The translations under genes were made by a program, and so were the position numbers. Of a stretch of 64,000 nt of DNA, positions 11,431-23,394 are shown in pieces (the first letter of the stretch is position 1; every line of letters starts with the position of its first letter). A model generated the notes under the pieces. It made no database searches, was not told the origin of the DNA, and worked only from the letters and a program-made list of their open reading frames with translations. The stretch spans positions 62,001 to 126,000 of the forward strand of contig JASAMV010001714.1 in NCBI GenBank assembly GCA_030248065.1. Reading direction: 5' to 3'. The stretch comes from Rhynchonema sp. JSB1_4. Lineage: Eukaryota > Nematoda > Chromadorea > Monhysterida > Xyalidae.

Positions 11431-11604
11431 AACTCTCAAGCCTCCGTTGCAGGCTCGAATCCGTTTGTCTACAACGATGCACCGACCTCGGATCGCCAGT
11501 TCAATCGCGAGACTGGTGCCCAGCTACAGGATCCGCGTAAGTTTTATATGGTGTTTCTGTTGACCTAAAACAGCTTTTTTGAATCTCAAACCTCCGTTGC
11601 AGGC
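11430..11604 (+). pseudogene. Diverged relic of the 84-bp repeat exon
   Basis: Exon-like block 11453-11536 with TTGCAG before and GTAAGT after, followed by the same intron and then a broken second unit at 11603. It translates as SNPFVYNDAPTSDRQFNRE and so on, with several replacements against the 5-7 kb array. It is the most diverged copy in the window and probably reflects an older duplication. It is isolated from any other exon of the gene. Confidence 0.8.
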
Positions 11605-11847
11605 TGTGCACCGCAGCACACACACACACTCAGTAGGCCTAATATTAGTTAGAATTGTGCCGAAATTTTAGAATTCAATTCCACCTCTATTTCGAGGTAT
11701 AGGCCTGTTAACCCTCCGAATTTCACTTTTTTGTAAATTTCACAAAACACCTCAGAAGTCACTTTCGGTCATTATTGTGCTAAACTGGTAAGCAGTAGGG
11801 ATTTGACTTGGTAGGTATCCAGAGAAGTTTTTAAATGTTTTAAATTA

Positions 11848-14800
11848 AACTCAAGGCGTTAGTTGGCAACGATTAACCTTATGCCAACTAATTCAAAGCG
11901 TTAGTTGGCAACGATGAACCTTGTGCCAACTAATTCAAGGCATTAGTTGGCAACGACTAACCTAATGCCAACTAATTCAAGGAGTTAGTTGGCAACGACT
12001 AACCTAATGCCAACTAATTCAAGGAGTTAGTTGGCAACGACTAACCTAATGCCAACTAATTCAAGGAGTTAGTTGGCAACGATGAACCACATGCCAACTA
12101 ACTCATGGCGTTAGTTGGCAACGATGAACCTAATGCCAACTAATTCAAGGAGTTAGTTGGCAACGATGAACCTAATGCCAACTAATTCAAAGCGTTAGTT
12201 GGCAACGATGAACCTTGTGCCAACTAATTCAAAGCGTTAGTTGGCAACGATGAACCTTGTGCCAACTAATTCAAGGAGTTAGTTGGCAACGACTAACCTA
12301 ATGCCAACTAATTCAAAGCGTTAGTTGGCAACGATGAACCTTGTGCCAACTAATTTACGGAGTTAGTTGGCAACGATGAACCTAATGCCAACTAATTCGA
12401 GGAGTTAGTTGGCAACGACTAACCTAATGCCAACTAATTCAAGGAGTTAGTTGGCAACGATGAACCTAATGCCAACTAACTCATGGCGTTAGTTGGCAAC
12501 GATGAACCTAATGCCAACTAATTCAAGGAGTTAGTTGGCAACGACTAACCTAATGCCAACTAACTCATGGCGTTAGTTGGCAACGACTAACCTAATGCCA
12601 ACTAATTCAAGGAGTTAGTTGGCAACGACTAACCTAATGCCAACTAATTCAAGGAGTTAGTTGGCAACGACTAACCTAATGCCAACTAATTCGAGGAGTC
12701 AGTTGGCAACGACTAACCTAATGCCAACTAATTCGAGGAGTTAGTTGGCAACGACTAACCTAATGCCAACTAATTCAAGGAGTTAGTTGGCAACGATGAA
12801 CCTAATGCCAACTAACTCATGGCGTTAGTTGGCAACGATGAACCTAATGCCAACTAACTCATGGCGTTAGTTGGCAACGACTAACCTAATGCCAACTAAT
12901 TCAAGGAGTTAGTTGGCAACGACTAACCTAATGCCAACTAATTCAAAGCGTTAGTTGGCAACGATGAACCTTGTGCCAACTAATTCACGGAGTTAGTTGG
13001 CAACGATGAACCTAATGCCAACTAACTCATGGCGTTAGTTGGCAACGACTAATCTAATGCCAACTAATTCAAGGAGTTAGTTGGCAACGACTAACCTAAT
13101 GCCAACTAATTCAAGGAGTTAGTTGGCAACGACTAACCTAATGCCAACTAATTCAAGGAGTTAGTTGGCAACGACTAACCTAATGCCAACTAACTCATGG
13201 CGTTAGTTGGCAACGACTAACCTAATGCCAACTAATTCAAGGAGTTAGTTGGCAACGACTAACCTAATGCCAACTAACTCAAGGCGTTAGTTGGCAACGA
13301 TGAACCTAATGCCAACTAACTCAAGGCGTTAGTTGGCAACGACTAACCTAATGCCAACTAACTCATGGCGTTAGTTGGCAACGACTAACCTAATGCCAAC
13401 TAACTCATGGCGTTAGTTGGCAACGACTAACCTAATGCCAACTAATTCAAGGAGTTAGTTGGCAACGACTAACCTAATGCCAACTAATTCAAGGAGTTAG
13501 TTGGCAACGACTAACCTAATGCCAACTAATTCAAGGAGTTAGTTGGCAACGACTAACCTAATGCCAACTAATTCAAGGAGTTAGTTGGCAACGACTAACC
13601 TAATGCCAACTAACTCAAGGCGTTAGTTGGCAACGACTAACCTAATGCCAACTAATTCAAGGAGTTAGTTGGCAACGACTAACCTAATGCCAACTAACTC
13701 ATGGCGTTAGTTGGCAACGACTAACCTAATGCCAACTAATTCAAGGAGTTAGTTGGCAACGACTAACCTAATGCCAACTAACTCAAGGCGTTAGTTGGCA
13801 ACGATGAACCTAATGCCAACTAACTCAAGGCGTTAGTTGGCAACGACTAACCTAATGCCAACTAACTCATGGCGTTAGTTGGCAACGACTAACCTAATGC
13901 CAACTAATTCAAGATGTTAGTTGGCAACGATGAACCTAATGCCAACTAACTCATGGCGTTAGTTGGCAACGATGAACCTAATGCCAACTAACTCATGGCG
14001 TTAGTTGGCAACGACTAACCTAATGCCAACTAATTCAAGGAGTTAGTTGGCAACGACTAACCTAATGCCAACTAATTCAAGGAGTTAGTTGGCAACGACT
14101 AACCTAATGCCAACTAACTCAAGGCGTTAGTTGGCAACGACTAACCTAATGCCAACTAATTCAAGGAGTTAGTTGGCAACGACTAACCTAATGCCAACTA
14201 ACTCATGGCGTTAGTTGGCAACGACTAACCTAATGCCAACTAATTCAAGGAGTTAGTTGGCAACGACTAACCTAATGCCAACTAATTCAAGGAGTTAGTT
14301 GGCAACGACTAACCTAATGCCAACTAATTCAAGGAGTTAGTTGGCAACGACTAACCTAATGCCAACTAATTCAAGGAGTTAGTTGGCAACGACTAACCTA
14401 ATGCCAACTAACTCAAGGCGTTAGTTGGCAACGACTAACCTAATGCCAACTAATTCAAGGAGTTAGTTGGCAACGACTAACCTAATGCCAACTAACTCAT
14501 GGCGTTAGTTGGCAACGACTAACCTAATGCCAACTAATTCAAAGCGTTAGTTGGCAACGACTAACCTAATGCCAACTAATTCAAGGAGTTAGTTGGCAAC
14601 GACTAACCTAATGCCAACTAATTCAAGGAGTTAGTTGGCAACGACTAATACCCTGGCGCAACCCCCCTAAGGCCAACTAACTCAAGGCGTTAGTTGGCAA
14701 CGACTACCCTAATGCCAACTAATTCAAGGAGTTAGTTGGCAACGACTAACTTAATGCCAACTAACTCATGGCGTTAGTTGGCAACGACTAACCTAATGCC

Positions 14801-16660
14801 AACTAATTCACGGAGTTAGTTGGCAACGATGAACCTAATGCCAACTAACTCATGGCGTTAGTTGGCAACGACTAACCTAATGCCAACTAATTCAAGGAGT
14901 TAGTTGGCAACGACTAACCTAATGCCAACTAATTCAAGGAGTTAGTTGGCAACGACTAACCTAATGCCAACTAATTCAAGGAGTTAGTTGGCAACGACTA
15001 ACCTAATGCCAACTAACTCATGGCGTTAGTTGGCAACGACTAACCTAATGCCAACTAATTCAGGGAGTTAGTTGGCAACGACTAACCTAATGCCAACTAA
15101 CTCAAGGCGTTAGTTGGCAACGATGAACCTAATGCCAACTAACTCAAGGCGTTAGTTGGCAACGACTAACCTAATGCCAACTAACTCATGGCGTTAGTTG
15201 GCAACGACTAACCTAATGCCAACTAACTCATGGCGTTAGTTGGCAACGACTAACCTAATGCCAACTAATTCAAGGAGTTAGTTGGCAACGACTAACCTAA
15301 TGCCAACTAATTCAAGGAGTTAGTTGGCAACGACTAACCTAATGCCAACTAACTCAAGGCGTTAGTTGGCAACGACTAACCTAATGCCAACTAATTCAAG
15401 GAGTTAGTTGGCAACGACTAACCTAATGCCAACTAATTCAAGGAGTTAGTTGGCAACGACTAACCTAATGCCAACTAATTCAAGGAGTTAGTTGGCAACG
15501 ACTAACCTAATGCCAACTAATTCAAGGAGTTAGTTGGCAACGACTAACCTAATGCCAACTAACTCAAGGCGTTAGTTGGCAACGACTAACCTAATGCCAA
15601 CTAATTCAAGGAGTTAGTTGGCAACGACTAACCTAATGCCAACTAACTCAAGGCGTTAGTTGGCAACGACTAACCTAATGCCAACTAATTCAAGGAGTTA
15701 GTTGGCAACGACTAACCTAATGCCAACTAATTCAAGGAGTTAGTTGGCAACGACTAACCTAATGCCAACTAATTCATGGAGTTAGTTGGCAACGACTAAC
15801 CTAATGCCAACTAACTCATGGCGTTAGTTGGCAACGACTAACCTAATGCCAACTAACTCAAGGCGTTAGTTGGCAACGACTAACCTAATGCCAACTAATT
15901 CAAGGAGTTAGTTGGCAACGACTAACCTAATGCCAACTAATTCAAGGAGTTAGTTGGCAACGACTAACCTAATGCCAACTAATTCAAGGAGTTAGTTGGC
16001 AACGACTAACCTAATGCCAACTAACTCATGGCGTTAGTTGGCAACGACTAACCTAATGCCAACTAACTCATGGCGTTAGTTGGCAACGACTAACCTAATG
16101 CCAACTAATTCAAGGAGTTAGTTGGCAACGACTAACCTAATGCCAACTAACTCAAGGCGTTAGTTGGCAACGACTAACCTAATGCCAACTAACTCAAGGC
16201 ATTAGTTGGCAACGACTAACCTAATGCCAACTAATTCAAGGAGTTAGTTGGCAACGACTAACCTAATGCCAACTAATTCAAGGAGTTAGTTGGCAACGAC
16301 TAACCTAATGCCAACTAACTCATGGCGTTAGTTGGCAACGACTAACCTAATGCCAACTAACTCATGGCGTTAGTTGGCAACGACTAACCTAATGCCAACT
16401 AATTCAAGGAGTTAGTTGGCAACGACTAACCTAATGCCAACTAACTCAAGGCGTTAGTTGGCAACGACTAACCTAATGCCAACTAACTCAAGGCATTAGT
16501 TGGCAACGACTAACCTAATGCCAACTAATTCAAGGAGTTAGTTGGCAACGACTAACCTAATGCCAACTAATTCAAGATGTTAGTTGGCAACGATGAACCT
16601 AATGCCAACTAACTCATGGCGTTAGTTGGCAACGATGAACCTAATGCCAACTAATTCATC
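11848..16660. repeat. 4.8-kb minisatellite, 42-bp hairpin unit, about 114 copies
   Basis: Typical unit: TTAGTTGGCA, ACGACTAACCTAA, TGCCAACTAA, then TTCAAGGAG. The first and third parts are exact 10-base inverted repeats, so every unit can form a hairpin. Variants are GATGAACC for GACTAACC, and AACTCATGGCG, AACTCAAGGCG or AATTCAAAGCG linkers. All frames contain stops, so it is non-coding. One aberrant unit (TACCCTGGCGCAACCCCCC) sits near 14647-14670. Longer segments recur within the array, for example the AAGATG-type junction at 13911 and 16572. Confidence 0.97.
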
Positions 16661-16821
16661 AATATCACCACAAATTTCGGTTAACTTTCGGTCAAAAATT
16701 GAGGAATCAAGGCGATACTAGGTAGGTGCGGAGAGGAAAAATCATTGAAAAGCGAGGATATGCGCTTTAAACAGTAAAATGGTTGAAAATACGATGGAAA
16801 TACCTTAACATATCAGAAGTT

Positions 16822-17918
16822 TTAAAGCTGCTGGTCAACAACCCTTCGACCGTGCTTGATCTTGGGGATAGTATATATAAACAAAGTTTGGACATCGTGT
16901 TAGTCGACCTTAATCTGGCGAGCCGATTGGATGCCTCCTGATGTTTCACGGCCACGTTGAAATTTGCCCCTGGTGAAAAAAAACTGAAAAAATTTGAAAC
17001 GCTGCTGTGACACGAATAGGCTGTTTCAAAGTTTGACACTAGAGTGACAGCAACCTCCAACAGTGTGCCGAAAACCACAATACACAATAGCCATTGAAAC
17101 GTCCGCATTGTTGAATAAAAAAGAAAACGGTTTCAGAAGCCTGGTCATTTTTTTGTTACGATTTTCTACTCGTATAATTTTAAGCATCTGTGGTGAATGA
17201 AATAAATTGTCAATTACAAATAAAAATCCTCTAATTATCAAGTTTTTTGTTTGTGCTTCTCAGTTTTCAAAACCCTGCACAGCTCACACAATGTTCACCA
17301 CAACATGCGCAAGCCAGCCATTCCACAGCGCACACACAAGGACAACACAGTCGGCACAGCGACAACACAGCAATGTTTCAGCTGGCAAGCTTTGTTGTGT
17401 GTGTGCGCTGTGGAATGGCTGGCTTGCGCATGTTGTGGTAAACATTGTGTGAGCTGTGTAGGGTTTTGAAAACTGAGAAGCACAAACAAAAAACTTGATA
17501 ATTAGAGGATTTTTATTTGTAATTGACAACTTATTTCATTCACCACAGATACTTAAAATTATACGAGTAGAAAATCCTAACAAAAAAATGGCCAGGTTTC
17601 TGAAACCTTTTAGTTTTTTATTCAACAATGCGGACGTTTCAATAGCTATTGTGCATTGCGGTTTTTTCCACAATGTTGGAGGTTGCTGTCACTCCAGTAT
17701 CAAACTTTGAAACAGCCTATTCGTGTGACAGCAGCATTTCAAATTTTTTCGGTTTTTTTTTCACCAGGGGCAAATTTCAACGTGGCCGTGAAACATCAGG
17801 AAGCAACCAATGCCAGATTCGCCAGATTAGGGTCGAGTAACACAATGTCCAAACTTTGTTTATATATGCTACCCCCAAGATCAAGCGCGGTCGAAGGGTT
17901 GTTAACCAGCACCTTTAA
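16822..17918. mobile_element. Palindromic TTAA-flanked element, copy 2
   Basis: The second copy of the 1.09-kb palindrome, inverted relative to the one at 8176-9266 as part of the right arm. The ends are TTAAAGCTGCTGG and CCAGCACCTTTAA. Arm sequences differ by scattered substitutions, and the loop is the reverse complement of the other copy's loop. Confidence 0.7.
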
Positions 17919-17986
17919 AGGAGATCACTAAAGGCAAGGAAGATCTCAACCATGATGTTTTGATGTCGGATTGGCAGCTTGATGTC

Positions 17987-18640
17987 TTAGTTGATGCGAT
18001 AAAACTTGAACTCCTTGCCACAGTTGAAGCAGTCCAGAGAGATAACAGGGGGAATTCTCGACGCATGTTCTGCAACGGAGAAAAATATTAAGGCGTGGTA
18101 ACTACGATAGGCTTGTTAAGTCACAATAATGTTGTATATGTAACTTACTGCCCTCAGGCCACAGAGCACGCCATTGCCTGCCGACGCATTTCACGTGCGC
18201 GAGACATCCACAGTCCTTCTCGTACAATCCTACCTGTTGACAGCAGGAAACATTATTGCAGGCTACACCAAGCAATGTGTGATTTATAAACCTACCGAAC
18301 GCGCACAGCCCGGCCAACCACAACTGAATGATTCCGGCATTTCTGGAAGCACTGGTGTCCAATTCATTCCCTTTTTCGTCCCTGAGCCTGTAACGAAAAC
18401 TCGAGCGAAAGTTAAAAAAGCATTCGAACAGCAAGGCACATGTCACTAGGGACTGTAACGGAAATTCGAGAGTTAAAAACTTTTTTAAAATTAATACGAT
18501 GTGAATTGCAACGTAGTGTGTTTTGCGTGCCCTTTTCGATACATTTACAGACGGGCAGTGAAGCAGGTCATCGTCAGTGTGAATGCACCAGATGGCCATG
18601 TGACTTCAAAAATGCACACAAGCTAAAAAAAAAAAAAAAG

Positions 18641-18692
<52 letters not shown>

Positions 18693-19740
18693 AAAAAACA
18701 ACAAAACACAAAAACACACAACACAACAACACGACAAAAAACCACAAAAAAAAACACACAACAAAACAAAAAAACACACACCCACACCACACACAAACAA
18801 ACACCAACAAAAAAAAAACACCAACAAAACACAAAAAACACCACCCACACCCCACCACACCCAAACAAACACCCAACAAAAAAAAACACCAACAAAACAC
18901 CAAAACACCACCCCACCACCCCACCACCCCCGGTTTGAGAGTTAAAAGCTGTTTTAGGCCAACAAAAACAACAGATAAAACTTACGCGGATCCTGTGGCT
19001 GGGCACCAGTCTCGCGGCTGGACTGGCGATTCGAGGTCGCTGCATCGTGGTAAACGAATGGATTCCAGCCTGCAACGGAGGTTTGAGAGTTAAAAAAGCT
19101 GTTTTAGGCCAACAGAAACACCATATAAAACTTACGCGGATCCTGTGGCTGGGCACCAGTCTCGCGGCTGGACTGGCGATTCGAGGTCGCTGCATCGTGG
19201 TAAACGAATGGATTCCAGCCTGCAACGGAGGTTTGAGAGTTAAAAAAGCTGTTTTAGGCCAACAGAAACACCATATAAAACTTACGCGGATCCTGTGGCT
19301 GGGCACCAGTCTCGCGGCTGGACTGGCGATTCGAGGTCGCTGCATCGTGGTAAACGAATGGATTCCAGCCTGCAACGGAGGTTTGAGAGTTAAAAAAGCT
19401 GTTTTAGGCCAACAGAAACACCATATAAAACTTACGAAGACGCTGCTCGTCCATTCGTCGCAGCACTTTCAAGCCTGACAAAAGTTCACGGAGATCGGAC
19501 CAAAATAAAGTGGGCGCAAACGTTAGTTCACTTACGCATTTCGGTCATCTGCGTTGGTTTGTACGGCACCACGGCCCATTCCATCTCATCAAATGGCGTC
19601 TTGACAGGCGTCTCGAATGGATCTGCTGAAAGTGTGGTTCATTTAGACAAGCATACTATCTGGTCTTAGAATGAGCCCGTGTTGTTACGTAGTCATAAAG
19701 GCCAACCATGCAATCGTTGCTGTTCGCGTGCACGAATGGC
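17987..19740 (-). pseudogene. Second copy of the tandem-exon gene, 5'-truncated
   Basis: Minus-strand copy of the gene at 3163-8107. Recognisable exons: 17987-18069 (stop), about 18149-18233, about 18295-18386, three repeat exons 18986-19069, 19136-19219 and 19286-19369, then 19436-19474, 19536-19622 and part of the exon before it. The upstream exons of the left copy (3163-4067) are missing because of a 1.57-kb deletion joining sequence equivalent to about 4710 with about 3143. All Cys and His of the C-terminal motif are kept; a GG pair after ARS reads VG here. The A/C tract at 18625 lies in an intron. It could be expressed from another start, but nothing shows this. Confidence 0.7.
18625..18931. 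repeat. 307-bp A/C-only low-complexity tract
   Basis: From 18625 the plus strand is almost purely A then A plus C (runs of A, then ACACAACAACAC, then CCACCACCCC), with only three G. It is inserted exactly between AGCT and GGTTTGAG, which are adjacent (as CTCAAACC-AGCT) in the left arm at about 7467-7474. There is no inverted repeat, target duplication or coding content. Confidence 0.9.
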
Positions 19741-20689
19741 GATTACGGAGTGAAAAAAGCTGAGTGAGCCAGAATGACGGTTGTTTGTCTGTTTCTGTGC
19801 CGGATTTGAACCCACGTTTTTTTGTCTGGGCCAACTGTAGGCTTGATGGCTAATCTGCAGTTCGAACAGAAGCCCAAGGTTAAACTGGACGAGGAATGAC
19901 AGTGATCAAATCATGACTTACATATTGTTTCAAATATAAACTGCGGATCAGTACTGGTACTAACAAGACGATAGATCCGATAACCAAGTTTGATGCCCCG
20001 TCGACTATCTGATGTTTCACAGTCACTTACCCCAGATGCTTCCATCAAAGCGACTCCAATCGATAGGTTGTTTCGTTTCTGTCCCCCGACAATCTGCCTG
20101 CTTTTCGATGTAGCTTCGAACCCAACATCAGTTTGTCAATCAAAAGGTTTCTATTTGAGCCTCGTCCACGGTGCGGTTTTTCATCTGAGTTTTTTGTGAG
20201 ACGAAAGTTTGTTACTCTTCCGTGGTCCTTGCATTTAAAAAAACGACGTATTCATTGCATGTTCCGAAATCGAACAAATCCACCGAGTTTCCCGTTAACG
20301 GGTGCAATAAAAGTACTACATCAAAATTTTGCACCTAGGTACAATACCTCTGCAAAGCATGTTAGCACGAGATGTACAAGCCGATTCGGAAGCGGTTTTG
20401 TCTGTTCTGTGACTGAGACTTTAGTCTAGTGTGAGACTGTCAGCAACGGTCGCAGGCGTGGCTGAACCCCCATCCCGAATTGAAAAACCTCACTCCTTGA
20501 CCCCTGTTCAGATTTCCACATTGCAACAGCGTCATTGCTGAGATGCACTCTGTTGCTCTCAGTGGCTGCAATGTTTGTCACCATTCTGTTGACGGTCAAT
20601 TGGTGCGATAAAGGGATCATCAGATTTGTACATTTTATGACAACGTTCGGCGCTGGTGAGTTAATAGACGTTTCAACAACGTTCCTGGA

Positions 20690-21210
20690 GTTCTTTGAAT
20701 ACCAACCATAATAATTTACTCGACAACTTCAAATTCAAATTCAGTATCAACCCAAACGAGCGCAGTGTTTGTGTTCTTTGCAAACGCAACGACGAAAGCG
20801 AAGGATGGATGATCATCTGGCCGCACAGATACGAGTTCAAGGTGAACCCATTGGAAAAGATTAAAAAAAGACTGGAAGACAACATGAACGCACATTTCAA
20901 TCTCACACAGTTGCAATTTGACGTGGCGTTCTATGCTGCTACCGGCAACGATACTGTGTACCTGTTGGCAGCCGTACTTGGCATGGCACTGCACTGTGCG
21001 CCGACACCACCAAGTCATGAGAATTGTGAGGTCAACCAATGTTCACCTTGTGTGGGTTGTGTGGTATCACTACCGTGTGAAGTCCAACCGCGCGTTTATG
21101 ACCCATCCAAGGTCAATAACAACTATCGTCAAGTGGGAGCAAAACGAGCTGCCGCTCCTCCAATTCATGAAATATGTGCTAAATGTATTTGTTTTACATA
21201 TGTATAAATT
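20690..21210 (+). CDS. Candidate coding exon, unrecognised
   Basis: A protein-like plus-strand frame of about 100 residues from 20720 to 21010 contains VCVLCKRND, SEGWMIIWPHRYEFKV and a helical KIKKRLEDNMNAHF segment followed by VYLLAAVLGMALHC. I do not recognise it. The preceding arm segment (about 20511-20655) holds a hydrophobic frame (LLLSVAAMFVTILLTV) ending at a good GTGAGT donor, but I could not find a phase-consistent join between the two. Confidence 0.35.
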
Positions 21211-22228
21211 CGAATGTTAAGTTTGAAATATGACCAAGATATTTGAAAAAAAATAAACGTTTGCTTCAGCATGATAAGTCTGGCATCATTGACCCTCCAG
21301 ATGCTGCCCAACAAGTGTCACAGTCAACGTTCATATAGTTGTGGCGCGCAGAGGCAACTGCCTCCCCCCAGTCGTCAGCTCACGCCACCTGCCGTGTTCA
21401 TTGGAAGGTAAATTTGATTTTCAGCAGAAACCATTTCTAGAACTTCACATTTCAAAATCACCACTGCAGTACCTAAACATCAATTCGACCGCTTTTGCAA
21501 TGCACAAATCTAACCTTCGCCAAGCGGATATCAGCTTTGGTGGCTCTGAAATGTGGAAATATGCACATTATGGCCCAGCGGTGACTGTGACCTGATCCTT
21601 TCAATCAGTCAGTACAGCACACCAATGCCAGACATACCATACGGTAATGGCATGGCGGAAGCTAGTCCATGGATGCCCACCTCCGCATCGGCACTGCTCA
21701 CAACAAAAACAAGGTGCCGTTGTACACGTACGACATAAACCTGGGGTCTTGGCGTTCCTCATTGTCGGCAAGATGTACATACATAGCGCCTATTTGACGT
21801 CGTTGCAAGCTTGTGAAGGTGGATTTGGCACGTTTGGCATATTCATGCTCGACCCAACTCAAAAACAACGACACCGTTTGCTCGTGTGTACCCCGTCCGA
21901 TCTGACAGGCTAAGCAACGTTTGGCCAGCGGTTAGTCCTGGAATTAAACCCCAGCGGACGGAGCAACACCAAAGTGTTGCTCTGGGTCAACCCAGCCTTC
22001 CTTACCTGATAAGAGTCGGCAAAAGGAAAGCAGCAATTGCTGAGCAAATCCTGGAAAATTCTGATCTTTGCAAATGATCGGCTCCGTAATTTTACGGCTG
22101 CGCAGCATAATTTACACGGAAATGTGTTTGATCGTTTCCTTATTGAGAAAATGGGGCTGGGCTGGGTTCCTGATAGTGAACATTTCATTTGGCTTGCACT
22201 GTTGAATAAGATTAGATAGAGACAAAGT
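21211..22228. other. Single-copy stretch between the two repeats
   Basis: Unique sequence between the right inverted arm and the right direct repeat. Possible short exons lie at about 21341-21592 and 21614-21711 (the second reads YSTPMPDIPYGNGMAEASPW), both flanked by AG and GT, but the phases do not chain into a convincing gene. No recognisable domain. Confidence 0.3.
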
Positions 22229-23294
22229 TTCTCGCCATCATTTCGGATTTAAATCGCAGGTGAGATTTTAGCTCGGGGTCCAATCATAGCTGAGTCAAAA
22301 TTAATTCCATTCTTCGTTCAAAACTTCGGTTCAAAGACACCGTTTGCTTTCAGATGCAAAAGAATCGTTGACAAAAAGGGTCGATATTTGCTGTTTGCCC
22401 TGAAGAAATCCTCTGGAAGGGCACCGTGCGAATCTGTTGTCTTCAGGTTTTTGAGACTATTGCGACTAAACTATTTTTGTGATGCTTGTAAACGTGTAAA
22501 CATTGGTAAAAAAAGATTTCAGATGAATTCCACGGATCAGTCGATTGAATCGCGTCGTATATTCAATTTGCCCCAGTTCCTTCGTGCAGCCAAGTCGGTG
22601 GGCATCACAATCGAACAACAATTGGAACGCAAACAAGATTCAAGCACAGCAACGACATCATCAAATGCAGCCAGTGTCATGCCTGAGTCCATGACGACGT
22701 CGATACTGATGGATCAGTGAGTGCGGGCTTGGATTAAAGCTCAATTTTTCGTGTGAATCTTTTTAGAGATAATGGCCTGGGCTTAAGCACATCTAAATCA
22801 AGATCAAGAAAATCATTTTCGTCACAGATTCGCCTCCTACTCCGAGCTGGTCACTACAGCGTGTGACACTGATCTGAACGCCGATTGTATCGTGTGTCTG
22901 GAACGTCGACCCGACGTGATCCTGCCCTGTGCTCATTGCTACTGTCGACCGTGCATCGAACAATGGTTATTTTCTCTTCCATGCGATTGAAAAAAATATA
23001 AATTAAGAGAAAATCTAATGTTTAGATTGGTATAGGAGGCTTTGTCTTCAGGTTAGGTTACCAGAAGGAGGAAATCTGATGTTCCGGTCTGTGTTGTATC
23101 TTCTCTTTCATTTGCTTCTGAATTAAAATTTAAGGGAATTGTACTGTTTCAGGAAAGAGACGGTGCATGGCGATTCGTGTCCAGTGTGTCGCGCCAAGAA
23201 CGATCGACAATCGGACCTGGACGATTGGGTGGTGATCTCGGACAAGCCCGAACAGTCCGATTATTTATTATCAATGGCAAAAGAAACTGATTAG
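22229..23294 (+). pseudogene. RNF141: 5'-truncated second copy of RNF141
   Basis: Direct copy of 531-1632. Only the last 33 bases or so of exon 1 remain, so the start codon is gone. Exon 2 (22354 on) has lost 16 bp, shifting frame. Exons 3 (22523-22716) and 4 (22828-22965) are intact with all RING cysteines. Exon 5 (23153-23294) has an in-frame 9-bp loss (VTN) before YLLSMAKETD. It is followed by AATAAA at 23368. Best read as a recent pseudogene. Confidence 0.88.
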
Positions 23295-23394
23295 AACACT
23301 TCCGGTTGTGATCAGAAAACACGGGAATATGAAAATTATTGCACATGAATTTGCGTGATGAAATCATAATAAAATGTCATAAAACCAGCTGATC

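Larger units (their letters stand above)
16661..20744. repeat. Right arm of large inverted repeat
   Basis: Reverse complement of 2147-9425 apart from the differences noted there. The inner end abuts the last minisatellite unit and the outer end is at ATTCAGTA (20744), after which the sequence is unique to 22228. Confidence 0.9.

Noticed and set aside
11848..16660. Possible CRISPR-like array
   Set aside because: Units are contiguous with no unique spacers, differ by a few recurring variants, and lie in an animal genome.
18440..19375. Open frames of 100-250 codons through the A/C tract
   Set aside because: Poly-Lys or poly-Phe frames result from base composition; the real exons nearby are on the minus strand in other phases.
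21910..22188. 92-codon minus-strand frame between the repeats
   Set aside because: No domain, and codon content resembles the non-coding flank.
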